Positions 1 through 8,813 of a stretch of DNA of 64,000 nt are shown here, piece after piece. The notes under the pieces were generated by a model, which was not told where the DNA came from, made no database searches, and was given only the letters and a program-made list of their open reading frames with translations. Both the position numbers and the translations under genes were made by a program. Source of the DNA: Pseudooceanicola pacificus (lineage in GTDB: Bacteria; Pseudomonadota; Alphaproteobacteria; Rhodobacterales; Rhodobacteraceae); assembly GCF_009789075.1 (NCBI RefSeq), contig NZ_WNXQ01000005.1, positions 124,001 to 188,000 of the forward strand. The letters run 5' to 3'. Position 1 is the stretch's first letter; the number at the start of each line of letters is the position of its first letter.

Positions 1-636
1 CTCTGCCTTCTCGGCGATGTAGGCGAGCAGGCCATTGCGGATGAAGTAGCCGCCCTCCTGCACGTCGATCACCTCTCGTGAGCCGACGGCCGTCGCCTCT
101 CGCATACCGGTCTCGAGCTCACCCTGGAGCTCTTCGAAGGCGGGCTGGAAGACCTCGAAGTCGGGGCAGGGGAAGAACTCGGCACGATGGTCCGGCAGGT
201 GGCGCTCGGCGACCGGCGTGACGTTCTGGATCCGGGTGAAGGCCTCGGAGACGTCCCCGTCGTCCTCGTCGAAGATGTCGTCCAGGCTGTCGGGGATCTC
301 GTCCTCGAGCGGGTCGTCGCGCCAATCCCGGGCTGGAGGGGCCTCTTCCACAGGCGTCATGGCGAGGAGCCCGTTGCGGTCGACGTCCGCGAAGACGTCA
401 GGGTCGGCGCGTCCTGCAAGGCCGCTCCAGATCGTTCCGAGCCGCATCTCGTCGTGGTCGGAGGCATTTTCGTTGGGCAGCCGAACGTGCCGGTCGTAGA
501 AGTCGTTCACCTCGCGCACGAGCCCGGCATCCCGTTCGAGTTCCGGCGGCCGCGTGCCGCGCGGTTTCAGCCGGACATCGAGGAGGCCGAACTCGTCCGG
601 CTCGTCGAAGATCTCGTCAAGCGTGGGCCGCGGCAT
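1..636 (-). CDS. Probable GIY-YIG nuclease family protein, C-terminus beyond window edge
   Basis: An open minus-strand frame of 212 codons starts at ATG 636, four bases after the helicase stop, and runs off the left edge. The N-terminus (MPRPTLDEIFDEPDEFGLLD) is acidic. The last visible part (VQEGGYFIRNGLLAYIAEK) resembles the segment before the nuclease domain in GIY-YIG family proteins that sit beside helicase/methyltransferase pairs. The GIY-YIG domain itself would lie outside the window, so the family call rests on this segment and on context. It is the third gene of a methyltransferase-helicase-nuclease operon and probably supplies its DNA-cutting part. The tight spacing suggests translational coupling to the helicase. 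Confidence 0.55.
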   Translation of the reverse strand, partial: MPRPTLDEIFDEPDEFGLLDVRLKPRGTRPPELERDAGLVREVNDFYDRHVRLPNENASDHDEMRLGTIWSGLAGRADPDVFADVDRNGLLAMTPVEEAPPARDWRDDPLEDEIPDSLDDIFDEDDGDVSEAFTRIQNVTPVAERHLPDHRAEFFPCPDFEVFQPAFEELQGELETGMREATAVGSREVIDVQEGGYFIRNGLLAYIAEKAE

Positions 637-640
637 GCGT

Positions 641-2719
641 TCACTCCGCGGCGGCCGAGCGCAACCGCTCCGCCTTCTTGGACCTGATGTAGGCGAGGGC
701 CTCGGCCATGCGCTTCTCCAGGGGATCCGCGGCGTGCGGGTTGGGCTCTCGCCCCTCTGCCTCGCGGAAGCGCTTGATGCGGGGCCAGAGCGTACGCGCC
801 TCGTCCTCGGTCATCTGGATGCGCTGTGCGACCATGGCGCTCTGGATCTGCTTGAGCAGCGGCGTGTCGAGGGCCTTCGAGGCGACATCGAAGCCTTCGC
901 GGAACGGATTGATCCCGTCGATCAGGTCGATGTCGAGCTCGCGGACGTTGATGAACTTCTTCACCATGTTGATCAGGTTCATGCCATCGGGCGCGCTCTC
1001 GATCTCGTCCTCCTCGGCGTCTCTGTTGCCGCCCTCAGCCTCTGCCTTTTCCTGGTCCCTCTCGGCTTCCCGCCGGGCGAGGTTGGCAATGTTCATGCGC
1101 GCGGCCAAGTCCTGGCGGATGGCCTCGGTCTCGTCGGCGGAGAGGTTCTCGTAGCTCTTCTCGATGATGTCGGTGAGGACCATCTGCGTCGCGACCTCGG
1201 GTGCGATGTCGTCGCCGACGGTTCTGCGGTCCATGGCCTGGCAGGCCTTCGCCATCAGGTCCTGCATGTCGTTCTCGCAGATCGCCTTCGATCGGTTCGT
1301 CGGCGGCTCCATCAGGCCCTTGATGCCGATATGGACGGTGCCGGTGTCGTCGACCTCGATCGGCTCACGGATGTCGCCGTCCTCGCGGCGGTAGAAGCGG
1401 AAGTTGGGCTGCAGGACCTGCTCCATCAGCAGGGCGCCAGAGATCGCCTTCAGCATGTCGTTGACCGCGTCGGCCACGACCGTCGTCTCGACGCCGGGCT
1501 CGGCGATCAGGTTCGTAAACTGCGCGTGCGCCTTGCCCGCGGCATCCCGGGTGGCGCGGCCGATGATCTGGACGATCTCGGTGAGCGAGGAGCGGTAGCC
1601 GATCGTCAGGGCGTGCTCACACCAGGGCCAGTCGAAGCCTTCCTTGGCCATGCCGAGCGCGATGATGATGTCGACCTTGTCGCGGTCGGCCGCGTCGTCG
1701 CGGCGGCCGTCGGGGCCGGTGATCTCGCGGGTCAGGGCAGATTTCACGCCGCCGCGCTCCTCGTTGTCATTCACCAGGTCCGCGACCTTGAGGATCTTCC
1801 CGTCCGACTTGCGGCGGACCAGATCGAAGCCGGTTTCCTCGTCGCGACCAACATGCTCGCCGATGGCGTCGATGATCCGACCAACTTCGTCGTTCTTCTC
1901 CCCATAGGCCTCGGCCGAGCCGCGGTGCGGGATGTGCACGATGGTCTTGAGGTCGGTGTCGAGAACGTCCGGGATCGCCGAGATGTATTTGCCCCGGTAG
2001 AAGCTGTAGCTGATCCCGAGCGACTTGAGATGCTCGTAGCCATCGAGCTGCTCGTAGTAGGAGTAGGTGATCGAGCGGAACTTGGCCTCGTCCTCGGGCC
2101 GCAGGACCGGGATGCTGTCCCCGCGGAAGTAGCTGCCGGTCATCGCCACGACATGCGCCTTCTCGCGCACGAGCAGGCGGCGCAGGATCTCGCCCAGTCG
2201 ATTATCGTCGCCGGCGCTGACATGGTGGAATTCGTCGATCGCGATCAGGCAGTCATCGAAGGCCTCCGCGCCGATCTCGGCCTCGATGGCGTCATAGGCG
2301 AAGCGGAAGGTGGCATGGGTGCAGACGATCACCTCGTCGTCGGATGCCATGAACTCCCGGAAGGCCTTCACCTTCTGCGACTTCGAACCTTCCTCGGCGC
2401 CGCTCTCGCAGAGATTCCAGCGCGGTTCGACATGCCAGTCGCGAAAGAAGGCCGGCCGAAGCTCCGTCGACCGGAACGAGGCGCCGATCGAGGTCTCGGG
2501 CACGGCGACGATCACCTTGCGGACACCCTGGTTCTCGAGCTTGTCGAGGCCGAGGAACATGAGCGCCCGGGACTTGCCCGCAGCGGGCGGAGCTTTCAGC
2601 AGGATGAACTGCGCACCGCGAGCTTCGTAGACCCGCGCCTGCATGGGCCGCATGCCCATGGCGTTTGTCGTCTTCGATGTGCCCGTGCGCCCGTAGGCGA
2701 CCTTAACAAGATCGACCAT
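641..2719 (-). CDS. DEAD/DEAH-box superfamily 2 helicase of a restriction-like operon
   Basis: A 692-residue SF2 helicase or translocase. Visible motifs are a Walker A (LLKAPPAAGKSRAL, about residue 42), motif II with DEFH (LIAIDEFHHVS), an SxT-like step (VVAMTGSYF) and a motif VI-type stretch (IQIIGRATRDAAGKA). A charged segment rich in E and R near residue 555 may be coiled coil. The start is ATG 2719, whose first bases overlap the TGA of the methyltransferase; a GTG sits one codon upstream. It lies between an interrupted DNA methyltransferase and a GIY-YIG-type protein, which suggests an ATP-driven restriction or defence complex. The family is clear, but the role in the complex is inferred. 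Confidence 0.85.
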   Translation of the reverse strand: MVDLVKVAYGRTGTSKTTNAMGMRPMQARVYEARGAQFILLKAPPAAGKSRALMFLGLDKLENQGVRKVIVAVPETSIGASFRSTELRPAFFRDWHVEPRWNLCESGAEEGSKSQKVKAFREFMASDDEVIVCTHATFRFAYDAIEAEIGAEAFDDCLIAIDEFHHVSAGDDNRLGEILRRLLVREKAHVVAMTGSYFRGDSIPVLRPEDEAKFRSITYSYYEQLDGYEHLKSLGISYSFYRGKYISAIPDVLDTDLKTIVHIPHRGSAEAYGEKNDEVGRIIDAIGEHVGRDEETGFDLVRRKSDGKILKVADLVNDNEERGGVKSALTREITGPDGRRDDAADRDKVDIIIALGMAKEGFDWPWCEHALTIGYRSSLTEIVQIIGRATRDAAGKAHAQFTNLIAEPGVETTVVADAVNDMLKAISGALLMEQVLQPNFRFYRREDGDIREPIEVDDTGTVHIGIKGLMEPPTNRSKAICENDMQDLMAKACQAMDRRTVGDDIAPEVATQMVLTDIIEKSYENLSADETEAIRQDLAARMNIANLARREAERDQEKAEAEGGNRDAEEDEIESAPDGMNLINMVKKFINVRELDIDLIDGINPFREGFDVASKALDTPLLKQIQSAMVAQRIQMTEDEARTLWPRIKRFREAEGREPNPHAADPLEKRMAEALAYIRSKKAERLRSAAAE

Positions 2720-4009
2720 CACGCGGCCTCCTCGTTTTCCCTTGCAACACGAACGGAGTAGAGTTTCATGAGCATGTCCCGGCGCGCAGCATCATTCGCG
2801 AATGTTTTTCCGGTGTACAGGTTCTCGAGAATTCTGTCGTTCTTCTCGTGTGCAGTCCTTAAATTGTTCGGAAAGTTACCTTCGGAGTAGAGCTCGTCGA
2901 GGTTATGAGGATAATTTTCGTATCGCGCTTTGAGAATTTGGCGCCCCGCCGCCGCCAGCTCTTCTCTATCGCCATCGGTCATTCCGGGAAGGGGAAAGGT
3001 ATTATATACGAGGGTGCCGGAATACCTGAAACCGTTTCCTATCCGACCGCCGACCGTTGCAAGCCAAACTTGATGCATTCTCGAAGAGAGAATGGCGAGC
3101 ACCCAGTCTTCTGTGGTGTATACGGCAAATGCTTCCTTGCTTACAACGGTGCCGGCTGGAACTCGCGCAGTGGGCAGATAGGGCCGTTTTGACGATTGAG
3201 AATTCGGTATTGCAATGCAGGGAAGATCTTTCACAGTCCCGCGGTAAGCGAATCGATGCGGCTGGTCTTGGTAGCGCCGCGCGTCTCGACCTGCATCTTT
3301 TCGGTATTCCCGGCACTCTCTTATCCTGGCAGCAATCGGAGGGCAGGCTTGTGCTCTCTCCACGGCGTCGTCATCGACCCAAACGCAGAATCGTTCTTTC
3401 CCGCCAAGTATCTCGTCGCCACCAAGATATGGCCGGATGAACTCCTCAGCTTCCGGGTGTGAATTAACGATGCGGTTCTTTTCCTCCGGGGAGACAACCA
3501 ACCGCTTACCGTCGACAGGGTTCGAACCCATGACGATTTCTGGAAGCCTCCACAGTGGAGTAGATCGAGCCGAGACATAGGTCTCAGCGCCGAGGAACAG
3601 ATATGGGCTGATGGTGGAGCCAGTTCCAACCCATCCTTGGTCAAACAACCTGACCGGTTTGCGGGGCCGATTGCGCAAACCGACTATGACTACCCATACC
3701 CCAGCGTTATCGGCTGCGGAATTGCGCCATTGGAACGGCATATGACCAAAGCTGATCGACAGACCAGCGTTGAAAAGCCTGCTCCAAAGGGGGGCTACTT
3801 GTTCTCCTTGGCAGATCGAACTTGTCGCCACAAACGCGAATGCGCTCGGAGAATATCCCTGAGCCTTAAAGAACCAAGCTGTGACGTAATCCAGCAATAG
3901 GACGTCCTCGAGACCGCAGTAGCGCATATCGTCCGTCTGCCAAGCCTCGCGCTTCTTGCCACCAAGATACGGTGGATTCCCTGCGATGTAGACCTCGTCG
4001 CCGTCCTCT
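2719..4009 (-). pseudogene. DNA methyltransferase, 3' fragment (catalytic NPPY and target-recognition part)
   Basis: C-terminal half of an MmeI-like class I SAM-dependent DNA methyltransferase, cut off from its 5' half by the insertion sequence at 4014-5380. It begins KEDGDEVYIAGNPPYLGGKK, so the catalytic NPPY motif IV lies just downstream of the insertion point. The rest should be the target-recognition and C-terminal region, ending ...VRVARENEEAA. Deleting the IS plus one TTAG copy rejoins both halves in frame into 886 residues with no other lesion. The fragment is visibly more AT-rich than the 5' half, a sign that the recognition domain has a separate history. It is unlikely to be functional alone, because SAM-binding motif I is on the other fragment. 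Confidence 0.85.
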
Positions 4010-4013
4010 TTAG

Positions 4014-5380
4014 CAGGCTGCTGAAAAACACCGGGCTCGACGCGGTTTCGAGAACATGATTCACCCCTGTCACGGAGACGGAGGCGGGTGTGATGCGCGG
4101 GACGGACGAGGCAAGCGGGACGCTTTTCAGCTATGTGGACCTTGAGGAACGGGTCCCTGCGGGTCATCCGCTCCGCAAGATCCGGCAGATCGTGAACGAC
4201 GCGCTGGCGAGCCTCGATGCCGAGTTCGACGCGCTCTACACGGATTTCGGCCGTCCCTCCATCGCGCCGGAGCGGCTGATCCGAGCGAGCCTTCTCCAGA
4301 TCCTGTTTTCGATCCGCTCGGAGCGGCAGTTGATGGAGCAAATGGACTACAATCTGCTGTTCCGATGGTTCGTCGGGCTCGGCATCGACGATGCCGTGTG
4401 GGTCCCAACCGTGTTCACCAAGAACCGCGACCGGCTGCTGACTACGGACATGTCGCGCAAGGTCATGGCCGCGATCCTGGCGCACCCTGAGGTCAAGCCA
4501 CTGCTGTCTGACGAGCACTTCTCGGTGGACGGCACGCTGGTGAAGGCGTGGGCTTCCATGAAGAGTTTTCAGCCGAAGGACCGTCCGCCACCCGATCACG
4601 ACGACGATCCGGGCAACCCGCCGCCACCAAACCAAGAGCCCACCGCAGACACCGACAAGCCGCCCCAGCAGACCGAGACCCAGCCGATGCCCGCCACGCC
4701 CCGCCAGCCCCGCAACGCCGAAGTGAACTTCCGGGGCGAGAAGCGCTCAAACGCGACCCACGCGTCCGTGACGGACCCCGATGCCCGCCTCTACAAGAAG
4801 GCGCCGGGCGCCGCGGCGGCGCTATGCTTCATGGGACATACGCTTATGGAAAACCGCAACGGCCTTGTGGTGCAGGCGGACCTGACCCACGCCGACGGCC
4901 ATAGCGAGCGGGAGGCGGCGATCGAGATGATCAACCGGCACTCGCCGGGCTCGACCCGGCGCGTGACGCTCGGGGCAGACAAGGGTTACGATGCGGCCTC
5001 CTTCGTCGCCGAGCTCCGGCGGATGGTGGTGACGCCGCATGTCGCGCAAAAGGCCCGGCATTCCGCCATCGACGGCCGGACCACCCAGCATCCGGGCTAT
5101 GCCCAGTCTCAGCGGCGCCGAAAGAAGATCGAGGAACCTTTCGGCTGGGCCAAGACCGTGGGCGGCATGGCCCAGACCGTCCACCGCGGCCTCGACAGGG
5201 TCCGCGCACAGTTCACAATGACAATGGCGGCCTGCAATCTGGCCAGGTTGCCGAAACTCCTGGCAGCATGAGAAGCAGACCATCCCAGACCCGGCGTCCG
5301 CCGCCGATGTTACAGAGAACCGCCTTCAAATCGTGGCGGCAGGAACAGCGTCCTTCGAGCCCGACTTCTTCAGCGGCCTG
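4014..5380. mobile_element. IS5-family insertion sequence, 1367 bp, with TTAG target duplication
   Basis: The ends are related inverted repeats: the left end reads CAGGCTGCTGAAAAACACCG and the right end, reversed, reads CAGGCCGCTGAAGAAGTCGG. Both then continue GGCTCGA. The 4-bp direct repeat TTAG flanks the element at 4010-4013 and 5381-5384, matching the YTAR target preference of IS5-type elements. It carries a single intact transposase. The element sits inside a DNA methyltransferase gene in the opposite orientation to it. Perfect target duplications, an intact transposase and an otherwise undamaged host gene indicate a recent insertion. Confidence 0.93.
4093..5271 (+). CDS. IS5-family DDE transposase
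   Basis: A 392-residue transposase that catalyses movement of the surrounding element. The N-terminal region (RGTDEASGTLFSYVDLEERV, then SIRSERQLMEQMDYNLLFRW) is the conserved start of this IS5 branch. DDE catalytic residues can be assigned to the first Asp in FSVDGTLVKAW, the second in ADKGYDAASF and the Glu near EEPFGWAKTVGG. A proline-rich, low-complexity insert (about residues 160-210, DRPPPDHDDDPGNPPPPNQE) separates the first two, as is common in this branch. A GTG lies one codon before the chosen ATG. The frame is uninterrupted, so it is probably active. Confidence 0.93.
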   Translation: MRGTDEASGTLFSYVDLEERVPAGHPLRKIRQIVNDALASLDAEFDALYTDFGRPSIAPERLIRASLLQILFSIRSERQLMEQMDYNLLFRWFVGLGIDDAVWVPTVFTKNRDRLLTTDMSRKVMAAILAHPEVKPLLSDEHFSVDGTLVKAWASMKSFQPKDRPPPDHDDDPGNPPPPNQEPTADTDKPPQQTETQPMPATPRQPRNAEVNFRGEKRSNATHASVTDPDARLYKKAPGAAAALCFMGHTLMENRNGLVVQADLTHADGHSEREAAIEMINRHSPGSTRRVTLGADKGYDAASFVAELRRMVVTPHVAQKARHSAIDGRTTQHPGYAQSQRRRKKIEEPFGWAKTVGGMAQTVHRGLDRVRAQFTMTMAACNLARLPKLLAA

Positions 5381-6750
5381 TTAGGGCAGAATGAGGACCA
5401 GTCTACTCTGAGGGCGTTGCAGCACAGAACATTAGCGCCACCTTTCAGCGGCAGCGCGGCCGGCTTGCGCCCGAAGGCTTCGCCGAACATGGCATTCGCC
5501 TGATACTCGGCGATGAACATGGCGAGCTTCGCTGTTTCGGCCGAGAAGTCAGTTATCTCGATGCCGTAGAAGTTCGTGATCGGGATTTGCGACCACATCT
5601 GGATCTGGGTCTGGCCTTCGATCGCGCCGAGACGCCGCAGGATGCGGATTTCGCGGGCGCGCAGCTCGCGGTAGGCGACGACCAGAAAGTTGCCGCTGCC
5701 GCAGGCCGGGTCGAACACCCGTATCTCCGACATCCGATCCAGCACTTTGCGCAGCCCGTTCGGCCGATCCCACGCCTTGTCGATCTCGGCGTCGAGCTCG
5801 TCGAGGAAAAGGGGCCCCAGCACCTTCATGATGTTGGGCACGCTGGTGTAATGCATGCCGAGCTCGGCACGCGCCTTCGGGTCGGCGACCGACTGAATCA
5901 TCGAGCCGAAGATGTCCGGGTTGATCTCCTTCCAGTCGAGGTCGCAGCCCTCGCGAAGGTAACGGAAGGCGATTACGTCGAAGCGCGGCGCGTCGATCGT
6001 GCCGGCAAAGAGCCCGCCGTTGACGTATTCGAGGTCGTGGCTCCACGCCGGAAGGTCAGCCCGCTTGTTCTTGGGCAGATTCATCGCCTGGAAGGCGGAG
6101 ATCAGGACGCCATGGGCCTCTTCGCCTTTGTCGCCGGCATGGGTGAAAATCGCACGCGAGAACTGGTTCTCAGGGAAGATCCCGACATCCTCGGCGAACA
6201 TGCAGAAGATCAGACGCGTCATGAACTGGTTCATGTCGTGGCGCCGGGCATCGGCGGCCCAGTCGGGGTTGGCCTTCACCAGGGCGTCGTAGAGCTTCGC
6301 GAGCTTGCCCGTGGCTTTCACATCGACTGGGTTCTCCTCGGCCGGGCGATACCGGTCCTTGCCGGCGGCCGGCAGGAAGAACCCGAAATGGTCGCCGATC
6401 TCCGAGAAGGCGCAGTGCAGCCGCTCGCCGCTCTTCCAATGCTCGGCCGCGACTGTCTCGCCGTCGGTGGCGATCAGGATCGCCGGCTTGTGCTTCGCGG
6501 TCCGCTTGCTGCCCTTCAGCGCATCGAGGGTGGCCTCGACCCCAAGCGCGTCGGCCGGGGCGTAATGGAACTTGAGGTTCATCAGGACACCGCCCTCGAT
6601 GTCCGACCTGTTCAATGACCCGCCGCGGAGCTTCGAGACCGTCGCCTGGGCATTGTCGGTTGCCTCGGCGAAGGAGAACCCGAAATCCGCCGGATCGAAG
6701 GGAGCCTTGGCAATGGCATCGAGAGCCTCGAAAATGTCTGTCGGGTTCAT
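5381..6750 (-). pseudogene. DNA methyltransferase, 5' fragment (N-terminal region and SAM-binding motif I)
   Basis: N-terminal half of the interrupted MmeI-like DNA methyltransferase. It starts at ATG 6750 (MNPTDIFEALDAIAKAPFDP), includes a helical spacer and the SAM-binding motif DPACGSGNF, and ends at ...RVDWSSFCP where the IS begins. Family members of this kind are about 900 residues, and the reconstructed gene would be 886. The fragment now reads into the IS and gains the foreign tail RPLKKSGSKDAVPAATI before stopping. The gene lies 55 bp downstream of a PIN toxin gene on the same strand and upstream of the helicase and GIY-YIG-type genes. Modification by this locus should be lost unless the IS excises precisely. 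Confidence 0.87.
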
Positions 6751-6805
6751 GCGCTCACTCGGAAAATCGTTGCTGAAATGAATATTGCTCGCGGCGGAAG
6801 GCGTC

Positions 6806-7261
6806 TCAAAGGCGGACCTCCTCCTGCACGGCTGATCCCAAGGTGTCGAGGGCAAGCGCCCGCGACGCATGCTCGGTGCCGGAAAGGGCCTTGATGAACC
6901 GCCGGTCGGCGGTGATGAGCTGGCGATCCATGCGTTCGGCAAGCGCCAGGTAGACGCAATCGTAGATCGGGTGCTCGAGCGCCAGCGCGAGGTCGAGGGC
7001 ACGTCGCTCCAGGAGCTCGTCGGCGTCGATGATCGTCACCGGGGCCGTTTGCAGAAACAGGAAGAGGTCGATCGCGCGCTCGTTGGCGAGGACCTGCTTC
7101 GAGACGAGGGTGCGAAGGACGTTGCTGGCCTCGATCCGGAAGAGGGCGGGGGCCACCATGTCGGCGCCCTGGAGGAGCTCTGCCTTGTCGCTGTCCTCTT
7201 CGTCCACGATCCATTTGATCGCGACGGAGGTGTCGACAACGAAGCTCTCGCCGCCTGTCAT
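6806..7261 (-). CDS. PIN-domain ribonuclease toxin (VapC/FitB type)
   Basis: A 151-residue PIN-domain protein, the usual size of VapC-type toxins that cut RNA. The acidic metal-binding residues are visible: Asp in SFVVDTSVAIKW near residue 10, Glu in FRIEASNVL near residue 44, Asp in YDCVYLALAE near residue 99 and Asp in ITADRRF near residue 117. It overlaps the antitoxin stop by four bases (ATGA), so the pair is translationally coupled with the antitoxin first. It is one of two toxin-antitoxin modules in the island and presumably stabilises the element. The RNA target cannot be read from the sequence. Confidence 0.92.
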   Translation of the reverse strand: MTGGESFVVDTSVAIKWIVDEEDSDKAELLQGADMVAPALFRIEASNVLRTLVSKQVLANERAIDLFLFLQTAPVTIIDADELLERRALDLALALEHPIYDCVYLALAERMDRQLITADRRFIKALSGTEHASRALALDTLGSAVQEEVRL

Positions 7262-7500
7262 GACGCCTCGTCGCGATCACGATCCGCGCGCAGGATCTCG
7301 GTCGTGGTCGGAGCACCAGGGGCCAGTTTCACGCGCTTGGTGCGCGCCTCGGCAAAGAAATCGGCCCTGTGTCCGGGGCGGAGGGCTTCCTCGAGGATCC
7401 TGCGATGCTCCGCCTCTGCGGATCGCCCCGCTTTCGCCGCGCGCTCCTTGAGGGCCGCGGCGATTGCATCGTCGACATTTCGGACGGTGAGTTGTGCCAT
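7258..7500 (-). CDS. FitA/VapB-type ribbon-helix-helix antitoxin
   Basis: An 80-residue protein with a short N-terminal beta strand and two helices (AQLTVRNVDDAIAAALKERA, then AEAEHRRILEEAL), as in FitA-type ribbon-helix-helix antitoxins. The C-terminal tail (FFAEARTKRV onwards) should bind and neutralise the PIN toxin encoded downstream. A Shine-Dalgarno-like AGGA lies about 6 bases before ATG 7500. Upstream, an ACTGC/GCAGT pair at 7512-7516 and 7537-7541 could be part of an autoregulatory operator, but that is weak. Antitoxin-first order and overlapping ends are standard for this class. Confidence 0.85.
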   Translation of the reverse strand: MAQLTVRNVDDAIAAALKERAAKAGRSAEAEHRRILEEALRPGHRADFFAEARTKRVKLAPGAPTTTEILRADRDRDEAS

Positions 7501-7581
7501 GACGCATCCTGACTGCGAAATGATGGCATTATGAAGGCAGTTCGGAGATCTGGCAAGTTTCCTCTGTATTCGAGGATCCTG

Positions 7582-7788
7582 TCAGTTGGCTGGGGCCGCC
7601 CCTATGACCTTGATGCCCGCGCTTTCGAGCCGGTGGTAAGGCGCATCGCGGATACATGCATCGAGGTCGATCTTCGGTCGCTCGTCCCTCGGTGGACGCA
7701 ACATGATGACACTCGCGATCATCACCAGGCCGCTGACGCCGAGCAGGCCGCACCCGACGATGATCTCCGTCGTGAATATCTCGGTCAT
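7582..7788 (-). CDS. Small single-pass membrane protein, function unknown
   Basis: A 68-residue protein starting at ATG 7788, which overlaps the TGA of the upstream exonuclease gene by four bases. It has one clear transmembrane segment (about residues 9-30, IIVGCGLLGVSGLVMIASVI) followed by a short polar tail starting RPPRDERPKIDLDACIRDAP. I do not recognise a family. The coupled start implies co-translation with the exonuclease, so it may be a membrane partner or effector. A short hydrophobic peptide of unrelated role cannot be excluded. Confidence 0.6.
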   Translation of the reverse strand: MTEIFTTEIIVGCGLLGVSGLVMIASVIMLRPPRDERPKIDLDACIRDAPYHRLESAGIKVIGAAPAN

Positions 7789-8324
7789 GCGGTCCTGCCT
7801 TCCATTACAAATGTCACCTGATGCTCGGCCGCCTTCAGCCAGCCTCGAGCGAGACGCGCGCTGTCCGGCCCCGCCCGATGCGGGGCAGGGCGTCGCTCCA
7901 CCGTCTCGTAGAGCAGGTCCAGAGCATATCCCTCGAACATCGCGAAAGATGCGCCGTCGAAATCTTCGACCGAAGGGTTCTCTGCACGCCCGGCAGCTCG
8001 GAACAGGCGGTCCAGCCATCGTGTCTCGAACTCAGGGGCGTCAGAGACGAGTCTGCGGCCTCCGAGGACCTTGAAGAAGGTTTCGGCCACTTCTGTTGCC
8101 GAGGGCGCCTCTGAGAGCTCGGACAGGGGAATGCCGTGAACCGCTGCGCTCTGCGGCGACCAATCGTCGATTTCCCAATCGTGAGCCGGTTGGATAAGGG
8201 AGGACCAGGTGCGCACTTCTCCGTGCTCGAGCCACGAGAGTCCGATTTCTATGGGCCAGCTGGCCCCCGACAGGCTTGATGCCTCGAAGTCCAGGATCGC
8301 GAATTTCTCAACTGCAGCATCCAT
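7785..8324 (-). CDS. DEDDh-family 3'-5' exonuclease (DnaQ-like)
   Basis: A 179-residue exonuclease-fold protein. Motif I is at the N-terminus (FAILDFEASSL, Asp and Glu about 7 residues after the likely core start). A motif II-type Asp probably lies in the RRLVSDAPEFETRWLDRLF segment, and motif III is HRAGPDSARLARGW, which fits the H-x4-D pattern of the DEDDh class. Size and layout match stand-alone RNase T/DnaQ-like nucleases that trim DNA or RNA 3' ends. It is the middle gene of a tight three-gene set: 4 bases after an unknown gene and overlapping a small membrane protein gene. Substrate and role are not visible; defence is inferred from the island setting. Confidence 0.8.
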   Translation of the reverse strand: MDAAVEKFAILDFEASSLSGASWPIEIGLSWLEHGEVRTWSSLIQPAHDWEIDDWSPQSAAVHGIPLSELSEAPSATEVAETFFKVLGGRRLVSDAPEFETRWLDRLFRAAGRAENPSVEDFDGASFAMFEGYALDLLYETVERRPAPHRAGPDSARLARGWLKAAEHQVTFVMEGRTA

Positions 8325-8328
8325 GGTC

Positions 8329-8784
8329 TCACTCTTTGCGCGCCGTTGAAGGACAATAGCTGGATCTCTTGGTGTGCGCTTGCTTCACCGCTCGACGAAC
8401 GCGGGCGATATCTGCCAGGCGGGCATGGGCGGATTGCGCTTGAGACGGGCGATGGAAGGTTGAGCGGACATCGCGCCCTTCGGGCTTGAAGGACCATCCG
8501 AGTGCCGTGAGCGCCTTTTCCGCGGCATCGCGTGCTTCATGCCGCCTGAGGCGATCCGTCACCCGTGGTTCAACATGTGCTATCTCGTTGTCTTCGCAGC
8601 TATGATGTCGCTGCAGTTCCATGATGATAATCAGACCAGGGAATTCCGCATCCAGCCAGCAAGTGACAGCAAGTGCATCATCATCAAGCCGCTGTGCGGC
8701 CTCGCGGGTCCGCTGCATTGCCAGTAGGTCCTCAGGCGACCTCTGGATCGGCGATATCGTAGCTGCTTCGCTGTCGTCCGGCAT
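8329..8784 (-). CDS. Hypothetical protein, first gene of the exonuclease operon
   Basis: A 151-residue soluble protein that I do not recognise. It starts at ATG 8784 with GGAGAT about 9 bases upstream and ends 4 bases before the exonuclease gene. The N-terminal half is acidic and helical (SPEDLLAMQRTREAAQRLDD). A short hydrophobic stretch (FPGLIIIMELQRH) lies near residue 50. The C-terminus is basic (ARVRRAVKQAHTKR). There are no catalytic motifs I can name. Co-transcription with the exonuclease and membrane peptide is inferred from the spacing. Confidence 0.6.
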   Translation of the reverse strand: MPDDSEAATISPIQRSPEDLLAMQRTREAAQRLDDDALAVTCWLDAEFPGLIIIMELQRHHSCEDNEIAHVEPRVTDRLRRHEARDAAEKALTALGWSFKPEGRDVRSTFHRPSQAQSAHARLADIARVRRAVKQAHTKRSSYCPSTARKE

Positions 8785-8813
8785 GATCGGATCTCCGGTT
8801 ATTTTGCCCCTGT

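Noticed and set aside
3508..3532. GGTTCGAACCC stretch resembling a tRNA T-arm
   Set aside because: It lies within the methyltransferase coding frame (GSNPVDG) and no cloverleaf can be drawn around it.
2719..4635. Continuous 638-codon minus-strand frame as a single gene
   Set aside because: Its first 200 or so codons read antisense through the IS transposase. Only 2719-4009 is true methyltransferase sequence.
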